Shown: one piece after another, positions 52,818 through 61,317 of the stretch
Layout: each line of letters opens with the position of its first letter
Numbering within the stretch: position 1 is the first letter of the stretch
DNA from: Bacteroidales bacterium
Lineage (GTDB): Bacteria; Bacteroidota; Bacteroidia; Bacteroidales; GCA-2748055
Direction of reading: 5' to 3'
Length of the DNA stretch: 64,000 nucleotides
NCBI GenBank assembly: GCA_020636775.1
Contig: JACJXF010000004.1
Location: 52,790 to 116,789, forward strand
Notes under the pieces: generated by a model
The model's database searches: none
What the model was told of the DNA's origin: nothing
The model's input: only the letters and a program-made list of their open reading frames with translations
Program-made: the position numbers and the translations under genes

Positions 52818-53714
52818 CTAAAATCTTATTTTTTCTGTCATTAAGCCAAATCTAAGAATATCCAATCTATGACTGAAATATAAGTTGTAATAATCAGAAC
52901 CATGAAAATATTGAGCAAATAACCCAATATCCTCCAGGAATTTTGGATGGTAGTAAAAGGTGAAACTCAAGTTAAGTCTTTTTAATGTTGTCCCATTCCA
53001 ATTATTTAATTCACCAAACAGCCATGTGGATTCTCCTTTAACTGAAATACCTACTTTTTTCTTTGTATTCTGATCGGTTCTGACTGGAAGTTTATATATT
53101 GAAAATATATTATGCCAACGGATTTTGCTATAAATTCCATCCAATTCAATTGCGCTCCATATATGGGGATGAATTTCAATCGAAGTTCTAAAAAATTGAT
53201 ATGCATTGAATTGTGAATTTATTTTATTTATTATTAAACCTGTCTCAAGGAAGTTTGTAGCAAAATCTCCGGTTTTGAGATTTATCTCCCCGTTTTCTCC
53301 AAAAAAATCACCTTCCTGACCATTTGAGTGATGTGCAAATCGTCCGAACGTACTTAATTTTCTGCCATCTCCTAACTCCTTTAGTATATAATATACTGTA
53401 ATTTGTGGCAAATAACTCGGGGTGCGCACAGGACAGGATCTCTCTTTGTACATACGTAAAATAATCTGGGGTGTCAATACGCCTAATAATCGGGCGTTTT
53501 TACTTGCTCTGAGATAAAAATTCGGTACTAAATTCACTTCAAACCATAGAGGTTCAATATTACCAATATCAGTTGGAAAAGTTGCATAACTATTCCCCTG
53601 GTTCACTTGTGATAATTCCATAAGTCCTATTCCGGGTTTGGAGCCTGGTAACTGTCCAAACCCGGCCATTGAATAAAATAGTGAAATCAACAATATACGT
53701 GAGCCGCTTTTCAT
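52818..53714 (-). CDS. outer-membrane beta-barrel protein with OMPLA-like HxSN motif
   Basis: The 298-residue protein has a signal peptide (MKSGSRILLISLFYSMAGFGQ), alternating hydrophobic strands throughout and a C-terminal aromatic/phenylalanine residue, as in outer-membrane barrels. In a mid-region strand it shows FAHHSNGQEGDFF, where H128-x-S130-N131-G132 matches the catalytic HxSNG of outer-membrane phospholipase A; an Asn lies 11 residues later, near the OMPLA Asn position. I call it OMPLA-like only on this motif and the barrel pattern. PagL-type lipid A deacylases share HxSN too. It starts 4 bases after the RND pump gene and so belongs to the efflux operon. Confidence 0.6.
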   Translation of the reverse strand: MKSGSRILLISLFYSMAGFGQLPGSKPGIGLMELSQVNQGNSYATFPTDIGNIEPLWFEVNLVPNFYLRASKNARLLGVLTPQIILRMYKERSCPVRTPSYLPQITVYYILKELGDGRKLSTFGRFAHHSNGQEGDFFGENGEINLKTGDFATNFLETGLIINKINSQFNAYQFFRTSIEIHPHIWSAIELDGIYSKIRWHNIFSIYKLPVRTDQNTKKKVGISVKGESTWLFGELNNWNGTTLKRLNLSFTFYYHPKFLEDIGLFAQYFHGSDYYNLYFSHRLDILRFGLMTEKIRF

Positions 53715-53718
53715 TATT

Positions 53719-56700
53719 TTACTTCTCTTTTTTTGCGAGTTTTTCTTTAATTGTGTCCACGATATAGTAAACCATAGGCACTAAATAAACTGTCAGTATC
53801 ATTGATGACAATAATCCACCGATGATAACCCAGGCAAGGCCGTTTTTCCATTCGCTGGCTGTTCCTTTGGCCAATGCTATGGGTAACATTCCAATCGCCA
53901 TGGCAAGAGTTGTCATTAAAATTGGTCGCATACGCTCTTTCCCAGCTATGATTAATGCCTCTTTATAATGCATACCCTGGGCCTTTAGTTGATTGGTGAA
54001 ATCCACAATAAGGATGGCATTTTTAGTTACCAGGCCCATGAGCATAATCAGACCAAGTTGCGCAAACAAGGTTAAATGATTTAATGATAAGTTTAAGGCA
54101 AGGAAGGCCCCGATTGCAGCCATTGGGATTGCAAATAAAGCCACAAACGGATAAACATAACTATCATAGAGCGCTATCATAATCAGGTAAATCAGTATGA
54201 ATGAGATTAAAAGAACAGAACCCAAAGCTTTGAAACTTTCATTTTGCGTTTTTATGTCAGCTCCCCAGGTTAATTTAACACCTTCCGGCAAGGGTTGTGT
54301 TTTCAAAAAGCTTATTGCTTCATCAGCTAAAGTGCCTGATGGCCTTCCAAAGGATTCGGAGGTCAGTGTCACTGAAGGTTGTCTGTCTAATCTTTCGAGC
54401 AATGAAGGTGAATTATCCTGTCTTACTTCTGCAAATTGTGAGACTTCAATGGGTATGTTCATTGGGTTTACGATGGAAAGACGCTGCACATCTTCATAAT
54501 TTTTCCGGTCGAAGTCATCCAGCCATATTCTTACCGGATATTCAGTCCCATTTTCCGTAAGTGAGGCATCATCGTTTCCTGTGAAGGCAGTTCTTAAATT
54601 TAAACCAACGTATGCAGTTGTTAGCCCTAAACGCTGCATCTTTTCTTTATCAGGAATAACCTTATATTCAGGACTTCCTTCCTGAACTGACAATTGTACA
54701 TTATCGGCACCCGGAATTTTTTCAATAGCCGCTTTCAGTTCATTTCCTGTTTTCATTACTAAATCCAGATCATTCCCACTCAAGGTTATTTTAATTGGTG
54801 CTGATTTTGGAAGCAATCCCAAAACTGCTATTGAAAAGTTTACTCCCGAAAACTGCCTTTTGAGTTCTTCGCGAAGCAACTTCATGTACTCCTCAGTTTT
54901 GATATTCCTTTCCTTTTCCGGTTTTAACTGAATCGTAAATTCAGATAAATTAGCTGAGCCAACACCTAAGCTTCCTATGCCCGTGCTTGGTCCGGCGATG
55001 TTGCTAAAAAGTGACGCAACCTCGGGTTGCTGTAAAATAAAGTTTTCAATTTTCTGAGTTCTGATATTGTTTTCCTGAACGGTCGTTGTTTTATCGTATT
55101 CCATGTTTAATCGAAACTTTCCCTGGTCGCCTGTCGACATCATTTCTTTACCTATAATGCCTTGTTTCATTATTACAACAGTAATTATCAAAAGAAAAAC
55201 TACGATTCCGGTAAAGATGAGTTTATGGCTGAGTACCCATTCCAATTGTTTGCCATACCATTGAATGAATTTTGTTAATTGCTTTTCAAACCAAAGCAGA
55301 AAACGATTCATGATGTTGCTTGGTTTTAAATCTTCCTTTTTCCCAATCCGGGAAGCCAGCCAGGGTACTAAAGTGAAGCCCACTAACAAGCTTGTAAGTG
55401 TTGAGGTTATTACGACAATAGAGAATTGTTTAAGCATATCACCAACAAATACCTGTAAAAAAAGAATGGGTAAGAAAACAACCACATCGACAAGTGTTAT
55501 TGACATTGCTGAAAATCCTATTTCCATACGACCTTCTAGTGCCGCAATCCGTTTTTCTTTACCCATATCCAGATGCCTTTGAATATTTTCAAGAATTACA
55601 ATAGCATCATCTACCAGGATTCCGATAATTAACGACATGGCAAGCAGGGTCATCAGGTTTAATGTGAAGCCCATCAGCCACATCACTGCAAAAGCGGTAA
55701 TTAATGATGTGGGAATTGCGATTAATACAATCAATGAATTTCGGTAACTTCTTAAAAACAAAAGCATTACCAGTGAAACTAAAATTACCGCCAAAATCAA
55801 ATCATCAACTACTGAATTTACTGCGGCTATGGTTTTGTCGGTTGAGTCATCGGCAATAACAAATTTTACTTCTTGTTTGGTGTTCGCAAGTTCAATTTGT
55901 TTAAGTTTTTCGTGAACTAACTTTGAAACATCAATGGCATTAGCATCTCCTTGTTTTTTTAGCAACAGACCTATTCCATTTAAGCCATTATAACGACTTA
56001 CCGAACTTACTTCTCTAACACCGTCGATAACAGTTGCCACATCTTTTACATAAACCGGCATTCCTGGTGCAGGCATAATTACCTGAACATTCATAATATC
56101 ATTTATAGTTGAAAACTTGCCGGTCAAGCGAACTGAATTGCTTTCTTTATCAGTTTGTGCTTTCCCAGCAGGTAAATCAATTCCAGATCTGTTTATAGCT
56201 TCTACAACCTGATAAAGTGAGATTTTATATAGTCTCAATTTATCCTGATCTGCTTTCACCTGAATTTCCCGTTCTTCGCCCCCAAGCAATGTGATTTCTG
56301 CCACTCCTTTCAATTGTTTAATTTGAGGCAGATAATCTTCTACCATTTTTTGATAGAATTCTGTTGAAGGCAAGTTACTTGTTGCACTAATTGATATAAT
56401 CGGTAAATCATTCGGAGATACTTTACTCATAACCGGACTTAAGATATCTGCCGGCAGGTCTTTTCTTATATTATCAATGTAACGCTGAGCATCCTGCATT
56501 GCAATGTTTAGATCCGTTCCATACTTCAGATTGGCAATAATGACAGAGGCATTGGGCATTGACTTGGTCTCCAGATAATCAACCCCTTCGAGATTAGACA
56601 AGGCGTCTTCTATTTTTCTGGAAACTGATGTTTCAACTTCATTGGGTTCTGCACCCGGGTACATTGTTTTAATTACTACAACTGGCTGGTTAAAGTCGGG

Positions 56701-56811
56701 CAACAGTTCGTAACCAAGGCTTTTAAAACCAATTATCCCCAACATTGTGAATACGCTGAAAAGAACTATAATCAGCGATGGCCGTTTAATTGAAATTTCT
56801 GTGATATTCAT
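53719..56811 (-). CDS. RND efflux pump, HAE1/AcrB type
   Basis: The 1030-residue inner-membrane transporter has the AcrB layout of twelve helices in two halves: first helix at ~12-30, PGAEPNEVETSVSRKIEDAL in the porter domain, a central LMTLLAMSLIIGILVDDAIVILENI (the two aspartates of the proton relay, ~400) and a second half with SFILIYLIMIALYDSYVYP and GLVTKNAILIVDFTNQLKAQG. It exports hydrophobic compounds, driven by protons, together with the adaptor and TolC encoded just upstream in the operon. It lies 11 bases after the adaptor gene and 4 bases ahead of the barrel gene. Confidence 0.95.
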   Translation of the reverse strand: MNITEISIKRPSLIIVLFSVFTMLGIIGFKSLGYELLPDFNQPVVVIKTMYPGAEPNEVETSVSRKIEDALSNLEGVDYLETKSMPNASVIIANLKYGTDLNIAMQDAQRYIDNIRKDLPADILSPVMSKVSPNDLPIISISATSNLPSTEFYQKMVEDYLPQIKQLKGVAEITLLGGEEREIQVKADQDKLRLYKISLYQVVEAINRSGIDLPAGKAQTDKESNSVRLTGKFSTINDIMNVQVIMPAPGMPVYVKDVATVIDGVREVSSVSRYNGLNGIGLLLKKQGDANAIDVSKLVHEKLKQIELANTKQEVKFVIADDSTDKTIAAVNSVVDDLILAVILVSLVMLLFLRSYRNSLIVLIAIPTSLITAFAVMWLMGFTLNLMTLLAMSLIIGILVDDAIVILENIQRHLDMGKEKRIAALEGRMEIGFSAMSITLVDVVVFLPILFLQVFVGDMLKQFSIVVITSTLTSLLVGFTLVPWLASRIGKKEDLKPSNIMNRFLLWFEKQLTKFIQWYGKQLEWVLSHKLIFTGIVVFLLIITVVIMKQGIIGKEMMSTGDQGKFRLNMEYDKTTTVQENNIRTQKIENFILQQPEVASLFSNIAGPSTGIGSLGVGSANLSEFTIQLKPEKERNIKTEEYMKLLREELKRQFSGVNFSIAVLGLLPKSAPIKITLSGNDLDLVMKTGNELKAAIEKIPGADNVQLSVQEGSPEYKVIPDKEKMQRLGLTTAYVGLNLRTAFTGNDDASLTENGTEYPVRIWLDDFDRKNYEDVQRLSIVNPMNIPIEVSQFAEVRQDNSPSLLERLDRQPSVTLTSESFGRPSGTLADEAISFLKTQPLPEGVKLTWGADIKTQNESFKALGSVLLISFILIYLIMIALYDSYVYPFVALFAIPMAAIGAFLALNLSLNHLTLFAQLGLIMLMGLVTKNAILIVDFTNQLKAQGMHYKEALIIAGKERMRPILMTTLAMAIGMLPIALAKGTASEWKNGLAWVIIGGLLSSMILTVYLVPMVYYIVDTIKEKLAKKEK

Positions 56812-56822
56812 TTTCGCTGATA

Positions 56823-57872
56823 TTATTTAAAGTTTACATTAGCTCCATCAAAAAGATTTATAAATCCATTGATTACTATTATATCCCCATCAATTAATCC
56901 TTTTGAAACAACTGCTTTATTTTGAAACCTGGAAGAAATTGTGATATCTGTAAGAATAGATTTACCATTTTTTACTGTATAAACCTGCGGTTGAATGTTT
57001 GTTCCAACAATAGAAGAGGCCGGGATAATAATATGCTTTTCTTTACTGTCATTTTTTAATTGCACGCTCCCAAACATCCCTGATTTGATTTTTAAATCAT
57101 ATGTATTATTAACTAAAAATTGTACAGGAAAACTATTTCCCATGTTAGCTTTACTGCCTGTCATAATAATTTTTCCCGACAACACAGTTTCAGGGTATGC
57201 ATCTGCTGTTAGATTATAATTGTGATTTAGTGTAAATTGGTTTAATTCATTTTCGGGAACATTAATAGTAAACTTCAATAGAGATATATCGGTAATTTGT
57301 AATAATGGGATTCCAGGGGCAGCAAATGCTCCTACTTCAGTTAGTTTTGCAGTTACAATTCCATTGAAAGGGGCCGAAATGACGGTTTTACTTATTTGCT
57401 CAATTAAAGTAGCCTTTTGTACCTTGGCAGATTTTAAACTCAATTCTGCCTTTTCCAGCTGAACACCCTGAATGGCATCAGCATTGGAAAGAACAGTAAA
57501 TCGTTTTACATCTGCCTCCAGTCCTTCAATTTGAATTTCAACGGTTTGTAATTGAAGTTTCAGTAAGGTATTGTCTAATTGAATTAAAGCCTCTCCTTTT
57601 TTCACTATGCTGCCAGCATCAACCAGAACTGAATTAATCCTGCCTTGAATATCCGCGCTGACTTTAGTTTCCTTATTGGGCTCAAAAGTTCCAGAATATG
57701 AATTTATTTTATCAATATTTTCAAGCTTCAGGGTGATAGCCTGTACATTAATTGATTGCTCTTTATCATAGTGATAAACTCTTTTTATAGTCGTTTCTTT
57801 ATTGTTTTTCAGGCGAATTACCACGATGGCTATTAATACCAAGGCTAATGTGATATAAATTATCTTTTTCAT
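56823..57872 (-). CDS. RND periplasmic adaptor (membrane fusion protein)
   Basis: The 349-residue protein has an N-terminal anchor (~4-17), the lipoyl motif halves INSVLVDAGSIVKKGEALIQLDN (core VDAGSIVKKGEALIQLD, ~88-110) and SAPFNGIVTAKLTEVGAF (~170), an intervening helical hairpin, and beta-barrel plus membrane-proximal domains with SGKIIMTGSKANMGNSFPVQF. These are the marks of AcrA/MexA-type adaptors. It lies 4 bases after tolC and 11 before the pump. The polar N-terminus before the lipoyl domain is short. Confidence 0.93.
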   Translation of the reverse strand: MKKIIYITLALVLIAIVVIRLKNNKETTIKRVYHYDKEQSINVQAITLKLENIDKINSYSGTFEPNKETKVSADIQGRINSVLVDAGSIVKKGEALIQLDNTLLKLQLQTVEIQIEGLEADVKRFTVLSNADAIQGVQLEKAELSLKSAKVQKATLIEQISKTVISAPFNGIVTAKLTEVGAFAAPGIPLLQITDISLLKFTINVPENELNQFTLNHNYNLTADAYPETVLSGKIIMTGSKANMGNSFPVQFLVNNTYDLKIKSGMFGSVQLKNDSKEKHIIIPASSIVGTNIQPQVYTVKNGKSILTDITISSRFQNKAVVSKGLIDGDIIVINGFINLFDGANVNFK

Positions 57873-57876
57873 CTTT

Positions 57877-59220
57877 TCAATTTTTATTTGTAATTAGATT
57901 TCCGGTTACTCTTTTGTACTCTAATTCTGCTTTGCGCAGATTTATTAAAGCCAGGAGATAGTTTTGCTGCGTTTCGCGAAGGGCATTGTCTGATAATAAC
58001 AAATCTGTTATGTTTGCAAGCCCTTGTTGGTTTTGCAATATGGTGTTGTCATATATCTTTTTTGCCAGAATTATTTGAGTACTTAGCATAGAAATATTCC
58101 TTTTTGCAAGCTTGTATTGCATTTCGGCGTTTTTCAGGTCAAGTTTTGATTTTTCGATAACCACTTCTTTTTGAATGCTCGATTTTTCAATTTCTATCTT
58201 TTTATTCGCGATTTTATGTTGAATTACCTTACCATTAAAAATCGGTACCGATAATTGAGCTCCAACATATCCAATGGGATAAAAATTAATAAAACTATTA
58301 CTCCCTGTAGTACCAAAGCCAGTGGTTCCATATACTCCATAAGCGTTCAGAGAAGGTAATCTCAAATTCCTAAGACCAGCTAGCTCAGAGTTACTAAACT
58401 CTATTTTCTTATCAATAAGTAAAATATCCGTAGTAATCTGAGCTTGAAAATTTTCTTTTTCAGGTAAATTTTCGGTTGGCAAAACTTCGATAGAGTCAGA
58501 AATAGGTTTTCCCATCAGAAACTTGAGTACATTCAATACTTGATAGTACTGTGATATTACCGTACTTTTTTGAATACCTATTTGCTCAACTTGCAATTTC
58601 AGTCTGTCCACATCTGTTCCTTTTGCAATCTCTTGTTGGAACAACAAAGTGGTAGTTTTTACAAGCTTATTGGTATTAATTATATTACTATCGAGAAAGG
58701 CAATCTGGGTTAAAATTATCTGAGCATTATAGTATGCATTGGAAACTTCCAAAACTATATCTTCATCCGTTTTTGACTTTTGAATTTCAGACAGTTCAAT
58801 GGCTATACGAGTGCTTTTTATTGCACTTAAGGCTGAGCTGTTAAAAAGGGGTGCCACAAGCTGCAGATTAGCATTCATGCTTTGTGGCACACCAAACTGA
58901 ACTTCCTTATATGTGCCTTCGGGGCCACCAAAGGCCGCTGCCGGCATAAGCTGGTAAGGCAGATCGGTATAATAACGATAGTCGGCAATCCCATTTAGCT
59001 TTGGGAGCAGGTTCCCTTTAATTTCTTTGTTCTTTTCGGTGGAAATATTCACATCATGCTGCGCTAACAAAATATTCCTGTTGTAAAGCAAGGCCGTATC
59101 AATGCATTGCTCAAGTGTTAATGATTGGGCATGCGCACCAATATTTATACTGAATATTCCCAAGATTAATAGAACTCTTATTAATCTTTTTCCTTTTAGT
59201 TTGTAACAGTGTTTAAACAT
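57877..59220 (-). CDS. TolC-family outer-membrane channel
   Basis: The 447-residue protein has a signal peptide (~12-32, ending AHA) and the repeated long-helix/strand layout of TolC: LTLEQCIDTALLYNRNILLAQHDV near the N-terminus, QFGVPQSMNANLQLVAPLF in the strand region, LEVSNAYYNAQIILTQ (~155), and the second repeat GAQLSVPIFNGKVIQHKIANK (~310) ending near LRKAELEYKRVTG. It forms the outer-membrane exit duct of the RND pump. It lies 3 bases after the TetR gene and 4 bases ahead of the adaptor gene, so the operon order is TetR-TolC-adaptor-pump. Confidence 0.93.
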   Translation of the reverse strand: MFKHCYKLKGKRLIRVLLILGIFSINIGAHAQSLTLEQCIDTALLYNRNILLAQHDVNISTEKNKEIKGNLLPKLNGIADYRYYTDLPYQLMPAAAFGGPEGTYKEVQFGVPQSMNANLQLVAPLFNSSALSAIKSTRIAIELSEIQKSKTDEDIVLEVSNAYYNAQIILTQIAFLDSNIINTNKLVKTTTLLFQQEIAKGTDVDRLKLQVEQIGIQKSTVISQYYQVLNVLKFLMGKPISDSIEVLPTENLPEKENFQAQITTDILLIDKKIEFSNSELAGLRNLRLPSLNAYGVYGTTGFGTTGSNSFINFYPIGYVGAQLSVPIFNGKVIQHKIANKKIEIEKSSIQKEVVIEKSKLDLKNAEMQYKLAKRNISMLSTQIILAKKIYDNTILQNQQGLANITDLLLSDNALRETQQNYLLALINLRKAELEYKRVTGNLITNKN

Positions 59221-59223
59221 TTG

Positions 59224-59808
59224 TCAGATTGTTTTTAAATTATTACTTCCCATATTATTATCTTTAATACCTTTCAATATCTCTAAATCTTTGACCATTT
59301 TATTAATCAGGCGTTGTTCATTCATGAACGAACGAAAGCTTCCTAAAATGTTATTAACCAAAGACCTTGATGTACGCATAGTTTTAAATACCTCTTTATT
59401 TTTTCCCTGATTGATGACTTCTAACAAATAAGATCTTACAGATATTTTTATTCTAAATAAAGCATTTTGTGATTCGGCATCCTTTTCTTTTAACTCTGTT
59501 GAAAAAATAACAGACAGATAATAAGGCTTTAGTTTTAAGATTTTATGTATTTTTTCAAATAGGAGTTGAAGCTTTTCTTCCGGAGCCCCAGACTCGGTTC
59601 GAGCATCCTTAATCAATTGTTTTATTTCATTTTCCAGACTTAGTAATAACAATATCAGGATATCATCATCTTTCTTTAAATAAGAATAAAGGAAAGATTG
59701 GTCTACTTTCATTTCTCCGGCCAATGTTTCAATGGATAAAACTGTTATTCCAGATTCTTCTATGATCTTACCCGCTGATTCGACAATATCTGATGTTTTA
59801 AATTTCAT
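59224..59808 (-). CDS. TetR-family regulator heading the RND operon
   Basis: The 194-residue protein has a TetR-type N-terminus: VESAGKIIEESGITVLSIETLAGEMKVDQSFLYSYLKKDDDILI (HTH ~25-48; FLYSYLKKDDDIL ends the helix-turn-helix) and a helical ligand domain. It is the first gene before tolC (3 bases), so it probably represses the pump operon and itself. A 20-base near-perfect palindrome lies just upstream at 59820-59839. It shares 34-character blocks with no obvious homolog, but its HTH pattern resembles that of the regulator at 60264-60851, suggesting they are paralogs. Confidence 0.9.
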   Translation of the reverse strand: MKFKTSDIVESAGKIIEESGITVLSIETLAGEMKVDQSFLYSYLKKDDDILILLLLSLENEIKQLIKDARTESGAPEEKLQLLFEKIHKILKLKPYYLSVIFSTELKEKDAESQNALFRIKISVRSYLLEVINQGKNKEVFKTMRTSRSLVNNILGSFRSFMNEQRLINKMVKDLEILKGIKDNNMGSNNLKTI

Positions 59809-59819
59809 TTTTAATATAT

Positions 59820-59839
59820 GTTAGTTAATATTCACTAAC
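59820..59839. promoter_or_regulatory. candidate TetR operator
   Basis: GTTAGTTAATATTCACTAAC is a palindrome with only one mismatched pair of bases. It lies 12 bases upstream of the ATG of the TetR gene that heads the RND operon, between it and the small membrane gene, a standard position for autoregulation. Confidence 0.7.
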
Positions 59840-59871
59840 TTTAATTATAAAAATTTTTTAAACCTCTTTTA

Positions 59872-60267
59872 TTAATCCTTTTGTGAATAATTGCTAATGG
59901 TAAAATACGCCAGAATGGAAAAAACAAGAGTAAGTGTTAATCTAAAAATCAGTGCTCCAATAGTTTTTGATTCATAAATACCACCCGATTTTACATGAAT
60001 AATCAATCCTATAAAAACCACCATTAGCAGTATTGCTGAAACACCCAGAAGCTTATAGGTCCATTTTCTTGATTTAATAAACCCATAAGCAGCAACCAGA
60101 TAGAGGATACTGCTAAGAAAATTCGCCCAAACCACGAACAAAACATAATTTCCTTCTTTGGCCCTGATTCCAAATAAATCATATATCACAGAACTACTAA
60201 GGAAAAGGGTAACCAATCCAAAAACGGCCAGGACTATTCCTACTGATCTTGTAAATGCTTGTCTCAT
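59872..60267 (-). CDS. four-helix membrane protein of unknown function
   Basis: The 131-residue protein has four hydrophobic segments (~9-28, ~40-60, ~70-90 and ~105-125) and few charges: MRQAFTRSVGIVLAVFGLVTLF at the front, VLFVVWANFLSSILYLVAAYGF in the middle. It is a DUF-type membrane protein I cannot name. Its start overlaps the stop of the TetR gene at 60264 by 4 bases, so it is the target or partner of that regulator. The bases between it and the next TetR gene hold a palindromic operator. Confidence 0.78.
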   Translation of the reverse strand: MRQAFTRSVGIVLAVFGLVTLFLSSSVIYDLFGIRAKEGNYVLFVVWANFLSSILYLVAAYGFIKSRKWTYKLLGVSAILLMVVFIGLIIHVKSGGIYESKTIGALIFRLTLTLVFSILAYFTISNYSQKD

Positions 60268-60851
60268 ATTCGCTTAGTCTTAATAAGTGTAAGAAGGGAT
60301 TGTACCATATTATCTACGCTCCTGCTAATATCAAATTGAAAATTTGCAACCCTCCACTTAAACATCTGAAGCTTAAACGTCCCCATAATAATATGTATTA
60401 GTTCGTCGGTTGTAATATCATTGGTAAAAACACCTTTTTGTTGCCCTTCCATTATTAATGGCATTAAGTGTTTCGTTTTTATATTCATTAATTTCAAAAG
60501 AGATTCATTGATAATCTGACTTTCTTCCATTAGTCCGTCTGAGAAAACGGCAACAACAAAATGAGGATTCTTTTTAAAGAATCTGATTTGCTCGTTAAAT
60601 ATTGCTTTCAAATTTTCTTCCGGATCTGATGATGCATTTACATTTGATAGTCTGTTGTCAATGCTCTCAGCTAAAAAATTTAGCATAGCAACAATGATGT
60701 CCTCTTTGCTTGCAAAATGACGGTATATAGCGCTTTCGGAAAATTTCATTTCCTTAGCCAGGTTTTTAATGGTCAATCCACTTACCCCAGAAGACGTAAG
60801 TATTTTGCCGGCAGCTTCAATAATCTCTAGTTGACGAGGAGTTATTTCCAT
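60264..60851 (-). CDS. TetR-family regulator
   Basis: The 195-residue protein carries a typical TetR HTH at its N-terminus: TPRQLEIIEAAGKILTSSGVSGLTIKNLAKEMKFSESAIYRHFASKEDI (the HTH helix ending SAIYRHFASKEDI at ~35-48), followed by a helical ligand domain of ~130 residues. It heads a two-gene unit with the four-helix membrane protein. A perfect inverted repeat ATTTAAGT-TT-ACTTAAAT covers its start codon (60850-60867), which suggests it represses its own gene. It is 33 bases from the cupin gene in the same direction. Confidence 0.9.
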   Translation of the reverse strand: MEITPRQLEIIEAAGKILTSSGVSGLTIKNLAKEMKFSESAIYRHFASKEDIIVAMLNFLAESIDNRLSNVNASSDPEENLKAIFNEQIRFFKKNPHFVVAVFSDGLMEESQIINESLLKLMNIKTKHLMPLIMEGQQKGVFTNDITTDELIHIIMGTFKLQMFKWRVANFQFDISRSVDNMVQSLLTLIKTKRI

Positions 60852-60867
60852 TTAAGTTTACTTAAAT
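60850..60867. promoter_or_regulatory. candidate TetR operator at the start codon
   Basis: ATTTAAGT (60850-60857) and ACTTAAAT (60860-60867) form a perfect 8-bp inverted repeat around two T. It overlaps the ATG (60849-60851) of the TetR gene, so binding there would block its own expression. Confidence 0.6.
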
Positions 60868-60884
60868 ATTTCAATTTACCTGTT

Positions 60885-61220
60885 TTAAAGAATTTTAGTA
60901 GATACCGGTCTTGGCGCTTTTACGACGAGAATTCTGGCTAAGCTATCTGATGAATTGCTAATATAATGCACAATCTCGGCAGGGCTTTCAACAAGTGTAT
61001 CTGCTTCACAAACTTCACTTTCATTCCCAATATAGATGGTAGGCTTTCCTTCCACTACAAAGAAAAATACATCTACTGGTGTCTTATGAGGTTTTAAACT
61101 CTCACCGGGTTTTAATGAAATAAGCATTGCCTGAGCCGATTCTTTGTTATACATCTCCCTTACATCAATCTTGTGAGGATTATCCTTTATTGCTTGTTTT
61201 TGATATTTTGTAACTTTCAT
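60885..61220 (-). CDS. small cupin-domain protein
   Basis: The 111-residue protein is a single cupin barrel. The first motif reads LKPGESLKPHKTPVDVFFFVVEG (His in KPHKT) and the second VEADTLVESPAEIVHYI-like, with PAEIVHYISNSSDSLARILVV carrying the second histidine. The extra glutamate of the full metal site is less evident, so metal binding is uncertain. It may sense or bind a small ligand. It is the head of the series cupin-TetR-membrane protein, with a possible operator upstream at 61251-61270. Confidence 0.85.
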   Translation of the reverse strand: MKVTKYQKQAIKDNPHKIDVREMYNKESAQAMLISLKPGESLKPHKTPVDVFFFVVEGKPTIYIGNESEVCEADTLVESPAEIVHYISNSSDSLARILVVKAPRPVSTKIL

Positions 61221-61250
61221 TTTAGTAAGTATTAAATGGTCATTAAATAA

Positions 61251-61270
61251 GTAAGTGAATACTCGCTCAC
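61251..61270. promoter_or_regulatory. candidate TetR-type operator upstream of the cupin gene
   Basis: GTAAGTGAATACTCGCTCAC is an imperfect palindrome (GTgAGyGA around TA). It shares the AGTGAAT half with the operator at 59820-59839, suggesting one of the nearby TetR proteins also controls the cupin gene. Confidence 0.45.
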
Positions 61271-61317
61271 AAAACTAAACTATAATTTTCATCTTTGCAA
61301 ATTTTTAACAATAAAAA

